From contig DGGQ01000023.1 of assembly GCA_002392275.1 (NCBI GenBank), positions 1 to 8,569 of the forward strand: a stretch of DNA of 8,569 bases. Reading direction: 5' to 3'. The position numbers and the translations under genes are program-made. A model generated the notes under the pieces. The model ran no database searches. It saw only the letters and a program-made list of their open reading frames with translations, and was not told the origin of the DNA. Source of the DNA: Treponema sp. UBA3870 (GTDB lineage: Bacteria > Spirochaetota > Spirochaetia > Treponematales > Treponemataceae). Positions 4,590-8,569 of this stretch are shown one piece after another (positions within the stretch are counted from its first letter, which is position 1; each line of letters opens with the position of its first letter).

Positions 4590-5648
4590 ATGAATAGATT
4601 TAGATTACCGGATCACCTTATTGTTGAGGAGGGGATTTTTTCACGCATCAAGGATGTGATGGCCGACAGGGAGCCGAAGATTGATTTGAAAAAGGCTATG
4701 CTTGTGACGGATGAAAATCTTTCAAAAATCTATGTGGATATGCTTTCAACAATCCGTTCAAATTTTAAAAACTGCGAGACTTATCTTGTGCGGGACGGAA
4801 GTTTTGAGCAGGCGGTGGCTCTTGCAAAGCATGTTGTGATGGAGGACATTTCCGTGGTCGTGGGATTTGGTGGCGGAACTGTTCTGGACATGGCAAAATA
4901 TGCGTCCTTTGTGAGCAAGGCGACCTACATCTGTCTTCCAACGACATTGAGCAACGACAGTCTTGTTTCTCCTGTTTCCGTTCTCGGAATTGACGGACTT
5001 AAAAGAAAGACTTTCCGATGCACCATTCCGGACGCAATCCTTGTTGACGTGTCGATAATCATGAGCGCGCCGGAGATTCAGCTTCTTGCGGGAATAGGGG
5101 ACACAATCAGCAAGTACACGGCATTGAAGGATTGGAAAATCGATGCGGAAATGACCGGAAAACCTGTTGATGATTTTGCCTACATGATTTCGAAAATGGC
5201 TTTCAACGCAATCTGCTACAACGAGGAGAAATCAATCAAGTCGAAGAGCTTCATAAAAGTTCTGGCTCAGGCTCTTGTGATGGGCGGCCTTGCCATGGAG
5301 ATTGCGGGAAACTCACGTCCGTCGTCCGGTTCCGAGCATCTTTTCTGCCATTCGCTTGAAGAAAATTTCCCGGAAATCAGAATACCGCATGGAATCAGTG
5401 TGGCCATTGGAACTTATGTCGCGACCATTTTCCACAACGGCAATATAGAAAAAATCCGCCGGATTCTGCATCAGTACAATCTTCCGGTCAGACCTTCGGC
5501 ATGGAAAATCGATTCGGATATTTTTGTGAACGCATGGCAGATGGCACCCGCGTCCAGGGCTGAACGTAGGACCGTGCTTGATAGTGCCGACCTTTCGAGC
5601 CAAAATCTTTTGAGGATTTACGAAATGGCCGAGAAGGAATTTTCTTGA
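4590..5648 (+). CDS. sn-Glycerol-1-phosphate dehydrogenase (AraM/EgsA-like)
   Basis: A 352-residue member of the iron-type alcohol dehydrogenase / dehydroquinate-synthase-like superfamily. Segments of the glycerol-1-phosphate dehydrogenase family appear in order: VVGFGGGTVLDMAKYAS (90-106, NAD(P) binding), LPTTLSNDSLVSPVSVL (116-132), AGIGDTISKYTALKDW (167-182, metal ligand D171), RPSSGSEHLFCHSLE (243-257, ligand H250) and PHGISVAIGT (266-275, ligand H267). The family reduces dihydroxyacetone phosphate to sn-glycerol-1-phosphate. This is the archaeal lipid backbone, and Bacillus AraM makes the same product in bacteria. What a spirochaete would use it for is not shown here; no geranylgeranylglyceryl-phosphate-synthase-like (PcrB) or nucleotidyltransferase gene is in view. 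A strong site, GGGAGG, lies 5 nt before the ATG. It is probably co-transcribed with the lipoprotein. A related polyol-phosphate dehydrogenase is the main alternative. Confidence 0.87.
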   Translation: MNRFRLPDHLIVEEGIFSRIKDVMADREPKIDLKKAMLVTDENLSKIYVDMLSTIRSNFKNCETYLVRDGSFEQAVALAKHVVMEDISVVVGFGGGTVLDMAKYASFVSKATYICLPTTLSNDSLVSPVSVLGIDGLKRKTFRCTIPDAILVDVSIIMSAPEIQLLAGIGDTISKYTALKDWKIDAEMTGKPVDDFAYMISKMAFNAICYNEEKSIKSKSFIKVLAQALVMGGLAMEIAGNSRPSSGSEHLFCHSLEENFPEIRIPHGISVAIGTYVATIFHNGNIEKIRRILHQYNLPVRPSAWKIDSDIFVNAWQMAPASRAERRTVLDSADLSSQNLLRIYEMAEKEFS

Positions 5649-5684
5649 AAAATTTCACGGGGCATGTGCTTTTTGACGAAAATA

Positions 5685-5713
5685 TTGTAGGAATCTGAAA
5701 AAAATGATAAAAT
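5685..5713 (+). promoter_or_regulatory. Candidate chemoreceptor promoter
   Basis: TTGTAG (5685-5690) and TAAAAT (5708-5713) are 17 bp apart. The start would fall near 5720, just before a short hairpin (GGGA 5721-5724 with TCCC 5731-5734) at the very 5' end of the message. The ribosome binding site GAGAGAGG (5735-5742) follows. I see no sigma28-type flagellar promoter. Confidence 0.5.
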
Positions 5714-5749
5714 GTAAATTGGGATTTTTGTCCCTGAGAGAGGTTTTTT

Positions 5750-7636
5750 ATGGAATACAATATGGAGAATCGCGGCAAATTTAATAGGAAGATATTTGGA
5801 TTGCTTCTTTACTGCTACCTGTTCCCGGTCTTGGTTTTTGGACCGATAGCCTTGTTCACTGAGGCAATCAATGTAAAGGAATATCTTTCGCTCGCCTTCG
5901 ACCCGCTTCTTTTTCCGCTGGTTCTGGGGACTCTTGTGGTCATTCCTGTTCTGACATATAATTTGCTCCTAAGAAAATTCAGGACCTACGACGGCACTCC
6001 CGAGGCAATCAAATCGACGAACAGGTTCTTCAAGCTGTGGTACATGGCGAACATCGGTCTTGTAGTGCTTTGCTATTCCCTTCTTGCCCTTGTTGTGATT
6101 CTTAGGGCGAACGCCAAGGGACTATCTTTCCATGCATTTGAGGGCAACTGGAAAAGTTTCTACAGCTGGTTCTCGCTTTTGATTGGCGTTTCGTTCGCTT
6201 TTGCGCTGTTCGGTTTTGTGATGATTCTCTCCGAGGGCGAAAAATCCATGTGCTGGCTCCCCCATTACAAGGAAGTGCAAATCATGGGGCTGATTCAAAG
6301 AATTCTGACAGTAATGTTCTTTGCAATTGCCTCGATTGTGTTCATAATAGAGCATGTGGTGTCGGTTCCGGGCAACCTTATGCAGGGGACACGGTATCTG
6401 CTTATTGATAAGATTATGCCAATTGCGATTGCTTTTGCGGTGATAAGCCTTTTGAACATATATTTCACTGCCAAGGCCATAAATAATGGAATCAACGCGG
6501 TCCAGTCGCACACGTCCGAGCTTTCAAAGAGAAACTACCGTCTGGAGCCTCTGAAAGTTGAGTGTCGCTGCGAGATTGGAAGCCTTGTGAACAATATAAA
6601 TGAATTCCGCGAGACGACCAAGTCGTTGCTCGGTGACATGGCATCCTCCGCACATGATTCGGTCAAGACTGCTGGCCTTTTGAAGGATAATCTTGAGTCG
6701 GCGACTGGAAATGTGGGCGAGATTTCGAAGAACATCGACATGGTTCTGTGCGAGATGGGAAACCAGTCCGCCGGTGTGGATGAGTCCAACGCATCTGTCA
6801 GCCAGATTGTGTCCAGAATCCGCGATTTGAACGAGAGCATCGAAAATCAGTCAACTTCGGTCAACCAGTCTTCCGCAGCCGTTGATGAGATGGTTGCAAA
6901 TATCAATTCTGTTACCACTATCCTTGAAAAAAATACAGAGGCGGTCAACAGGCTTGGACTGGCTTCGGACGAGGGGCGTGGTCGTGTTGAGCATGCGGCC
7001 CGGGTTTCAAAGGAAGTTCTTGAGCAGTCAGCCGGTCTCATGGAGGCAAGCAAAATCATCCAGACCATAGCGAGCCAGACAAACCTTCTTGCCATGAACG
7101 CCGCCATCGAAGCCGCACACGCAGGTGTGGCCGGTCGGGGTTTTGCCGTGGTTGCAGATGAAATCCGTAAGCTGGCGGAGCAGTCGAACAAGCAGGGCAA
7201 GGCAATCAATTCGAACCTCAAGACACTTTCCGAATCCATCGGTCAGATTACGACAAGCATCGCGGGTGTTCAGCAGCAGTTTGATGTAATCTATGAACTT
7301 GCGCAGACGGTCCGTTCCCAGGAGCTTGTGGTCAAAAACGCCATGGACGAGCAGAACGAGGGAAACAAACAGGTCCTGGAGGCGATGAAGAGCATCAACG
7401 ACTCGACCGTGACGGTTAAGGACAGTTCCTCGGAAATGCTGGAGGGTGCCGACCAGGTTGTGAAGGAAATGAACGTGCTTGCGGACGTTACAAGACGCAT
7501 AACCGAGAGCATGCAGGCCATGAGCAGAAGTGTCGATGCAATATCCGCTTCGGTCAAGGAAGTGCAGGTCAGTTCCGACCAGAACCAGCATGACACCATG
7601 GAGCTTGCGGGAAAGATAGAGACGTTCAAACTCTAG
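5750..7636 (+). CDS. Methyl-accepting chemotaxis protein with six-helix membrane N-terminus
   Basis: This 628-residue receptor should relay signals to CheA/CheW. Six hydrophobic segments lie at about 15-37, 52-74, 96-119, 138-160, 181-204 and 222-242. The loops between them are short (roughly 15-25 residues), so there is no room for a Cache-type periplasmic sensor. A HAMP-like stretch follows (about 242-288, with EIGSLVNNINEF). The rest is a long coiled-coil signalling domain with the conserved hairpin IASQTNLLAMNAAIEAAHAG then GRGFAVVADEIRKLAEQS (440-479). At the tip, V460 stands where an acidic residue is usual (Tsr E391), and H457 stands at the position of Tsr R388. The C-terminus, KIETFKL, is not a convincing CheR-binding pentapeptide. 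GAGAGAGG lies 7 nt before the ATG, which decides against the in-frame ATG at 5762. The ligand is unknown; membrane-state or energy sensing is a guess. Confidence 0.93.
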   Translation: MEYNMENRGKFNRKIFGLLLYCYLFPVLVFGPIALFTEAINVKEYLSLAFDPLLFPLVLGTLVVIPVLTYNLLLRKFRTYDGTPEAIKSTNRFFKLWYMANIGLVVLCYSLLALVVILRANAKGLSFHAFEGNWKSFYSWFSLLIGVSFAFALFGFVMILSEGEKSMCWLPHYKEVQIMGLIQRILTVMFFAIASIVFIIEHVVSVPGNLMQGTRYLLIDKIMPIAIAFAVISLLNIYFTAKAINNGINAVQSHTSELSKRNYRLEPLKVECRCEIGSLVNNINEFRETTKSLLGDMASSAHDSVKTAGLLKDNLESATGNVGEISKNIDMVLCEMGNQSAGVDESNASVSQIVSRIRDLNESIENQSTSVNQSSAAVDEMVANINSVTTILEKNTEAVNRLGLASDEGRGRVEHAARVSKEVLEQSAGLMEASKIIQTIASQTNLLAMNAAIEAAHAGVAGRGFAVVADEIRKLAEQSNKQGKAINSNLKTLSESIGQITTSIAGVQQQFDVIYELAQTVRSQELVVKNAMDEQNEGNKQVLEAMKSINDSTVTVKDSSSEMLEGADQVVKEMNVLADVTRRITESMQAMSRSVDAISASVKEVQVSSDQNQHDTMELAGKIETFKL

Positions 7637-7644
7637 AATTCCCA

Positions 7645-7674
7645 TTGACTAAAGGGTGCAAAATGTGTTACTCT
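7645..7674 (+). promoter_or_regulatory. Candidate rplM-rpsI promoter
   Basis: TTGACT (7645-7650) matches the -35 at five of six bases. After 18 bp comes TACTCT (7669-7674), a weak -10 rescued by an upstream TG (7666-7667) in the extended -10 position. Transcription would start near 7681, giving a leader of roughly 98 nt. TATATT at 7688-7693 is a better -10 hexamer but has no matching -35. Confidence 0.5.
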
Positions 7675-7684
7675 TTGTTACCCC

Positions 7685-7777
7685 GTATATATTGTGCGGA
7701 TAGATGCCCAAATCCGCAAAACATTTTTCGGCACGATGCAAAACCGGAAAATGCAATCTTACATAGTAGGTATATAC
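7685..7777 (+). promoter_or_regulatory. Structured rplM leader, possible autoregulatory RNA
   Basis: Three pairings can be drawn. P1: 7685-7692 (GTATATAT) with 7770-7777 (GTATATAC), eight pairs with one G-U. P2: 7695-7701 (TGCGGAT) with 7712-7718, seven perfect pairs and a 10-nt loop. P3: 7722-7731 with 7744-7753, ten pairs with one G-U and a 12-nt loop. Together they form a three-way junction. The P2 and P3 loops carry GATGCCCAA (7703-7711) and GATGCAAAA (7735-7743), seven of nine bases alike. P1 covers the bases between the ribosome binding site AGTAGG (7765-7770) and the ATG, so its formation would hinder initiation. L13 genes of other bacteria are known to have regulatory leaders; whether this one binds L13 is inference. 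Confidence 0.5.
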
Positions 7778-7778
7778 A

Positions 7779-8207
7779 ATGAAAACAATTTTTTCAAAGC
7801 CAGCTGATATCAAGAATGAATGGTATGTCATTGATGCATCTGGAAAGACGCTTGGTCGTGTGGCCGCAAAGGCTGCATCTGTTCTCCGTGGAAAGCACAA
7901 GGCCACCTATGAGCCAAACACTGTCTGCGGTGATTGTATCGTTATCATCAATGCTGAAAAGATTGAGGTGACAGGAAAGAAGCATGAGGGAATGAAGTAC
8001 CGCCACTACACAGGATTCATCGGTGGTCTGCGCGAGTATTCATTCGACACGTTGATTGGAAAAAACCCGACCGAGCCTCTCAGAAGGACAATCGCTGGAA
8101 TGCTTCCACACAACAGACTTGGACGCAAGATTCTCGGAAACTTGAAGATTTATGCAGGAAGCGAGCATCCTCATGCCGCCCAGAACCCAAAACCATTGGA
8201 AGTGTAA
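7779..8207 (+). CDS. rplM: 50S ribosomal protein L13
   Basis: This 142-residue product is a full-length L13, an early-assembling large-subunit protein that binds 23S rRNA. Family segments are WYVIDASGKTLGRVAAKAA (15-33), LRGKHKATYEPN (36-47), GDCIVIINAEKIEVTGKK (51-68), YRHYTGFIGGLRE (74-86), GMLPHNRLGRKILGNLKIYAG (107-127) and EHPHAAQNP (129-137). AGTAGG lies 8 nt before the ATG. It is followed by rpsI after a 13-bp gap, the standard bacterial rplM-rpsI pair. The structured leader upstream suggests regulation at the level of translation. Confidence 0.98.
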   Translation: MKTIFSKPADIKNEWYVIDASGKTLGRVAAKAASVLRGKHKATYEPNTVCGDCIVIINAEKIEVTGKKHEGMKYRHYTGFIGGLREYSFDTLIGKNPTEPLRRTIAGMLPHNRLGRKILGNLKIYAGSEHPHAAQNPKPLEV

Positions 8208-8220
8208 TTAGGAGTCTATC

Positions 8221-8569
8221 GTGGAAAATATTGCAATTGGTACAGGAAGAAGAAAGACAGCTGTGGCCCGTGTTTTTTTGCGCGAAGGCTCAGGAAAGAT
8301 TGTCGTCAACGGAAAGGATGTTAAGGAATACTTTGCGACAGCGGAACAGGTTCGCACTGTAAACCAGCCACTGCTTGTGACATCAAACACAAACAAATTC
8401 GACATCCTCATCAATGTTGGTGGCGGTGGACTTAATGGACAGGCTGGTGCTTGTCTGCATGGTCTGGCCAGGGCATTGACTCAGGTTGATCCTAACTGCC
8501 ACAAGGCTCTTAGGGCGAACGGCTATCTTACCCGCGACTCTCGTATGGTTGAACGCAAGAAGTACGGTC
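8221..8569 (+). CDS. rpsI: 30S ribosomal protein S9, 3' end beyond the window
   Basis: A GTG start at 8221 is fixed by GGAG (8211-8214) 6 nt upstream and by the family N-terminus, ENIAIGTGRRKTAVARVFL. GSGKIVVNGKDVKEYF, then NVGGGGLNGQAGACLHGLARAL, then LTRDSRMVERKKYG follow; these are the typical S9 segments. 116 codons are visible. Roughly the last 14 residues, the basic C-terminal tail that reaches the ribosomal P-site, lie outside. Spacing to rplM indicates co-transcription and probably coupled translation. Confidence 0.97.
   Translation, partial: MENIAIGTGRRKTAVARVFLREGSGKIVVNGKDVKEYFATAEQVRTVNQPLLVTSNTNKFDILINVGGGGLNGQAGACLHGLARALTQVDPNCHKALRANGYLTRDSRMVERKKYG

Noticed and set aside
7613..7636. 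C-terminal KIETFKL of the chemoreceptor as a CheR-binding NWETF-like tether
   Set aside because: The key tryptophan is isoleucine, the motif is not at a flexible linker end, and FKL-like endings are common in receptors without the tether.
7028..7645. 205-residue minus-strand frame opposite the chemoreceptor, and other long antisense frames
   Set aside because: They mirror strongly coding plus-strand genes, have Cys/His-rich improbable composition and lack ribosome binding sites.
1..8569. CRISPR arrays, tRNA genes, insertion sequences, attachment sites
   Set aside because: No spaced direct repeats, cloverleaf, transposase or integrase sequence was seen on either strand.

Overview
The window looks like chromosomal DNA of a host-associated spirochaete, most likely Treponema or a close relative. 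This is an inference from protein style: a Cof-type HAD phosphatase, a spirochaete-like chemoreceptor hairpin tip (AAIEAAHAG), a lipoprotein with a relaxed lipobox, a bacterial glycerol-1-phosphate dehydrogenase, and moderate G+C with many A/T homopolymer runs. No rRNA gene or other decisive marker is present, so the genus is a judgement, not a proof.

Layout. Positions 1-398 (minus) hold the N-terminal part of a type I restriction-modification methyltransferase, HsdM. Positions 399-874 are a gene-poor boundary. It holds an inverted repeat over the hsdM promoter, a 5'-truncated unknown reading frame, a short overlapping ORF and a T11 tract. Positions 875-1711 encode a Cof-type HAD-IIB phosphatase. 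Positions 1800-3270 encode hisH and hisF, the two subunits of imidazole glycerol phosphate synthase, with no other histidine gene in view. Positions 3293-3952 (minus) encode a histidine-phosphatase-superfamily protein convergent with hisF. A divergent, palindrome-rich control region separates it from a lipoprotein (4059-4562) and a glycerol-1-phosphate dehydrogenase (4590-5648), which form an apparent operon. Positions 5750-7636 encode a chemoreceptor with six predicted membrane helices and no obvious periplasmic domain. Positions 7779-8569 carry rplM (L13) and the start of rpsI (S9), preceded by a leader that can fold into a three-way junction.

How the parts work together. Only three gene pairs are clearly functional units: hisH-hisF (one heterodimeric enzyme), lipoprotein-G1PDH (shared transcript, roles not obviously linked) and rplM-rpsI (the classical ribosomal pair). 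The rest are independent housekeeping or envelope/sensing genes.

The two most notable non-coding signals are the rplM leader and a start-site pattern. The leader has two adjacent hairpins with near-identical loop motifs, enclosed by a stem that runs up to the start codon. Separately, four genes (hsdM, HAD, hisH, phosphatase) have their best -10-like element only 6-9 nt before the start codon and weak or no ribosome binding site, whereas the other genes have good Shine-Dalgarno sequences. I found no complete novel defence or mobile system; the accessory-looking part is limited to the first ~800 bases.
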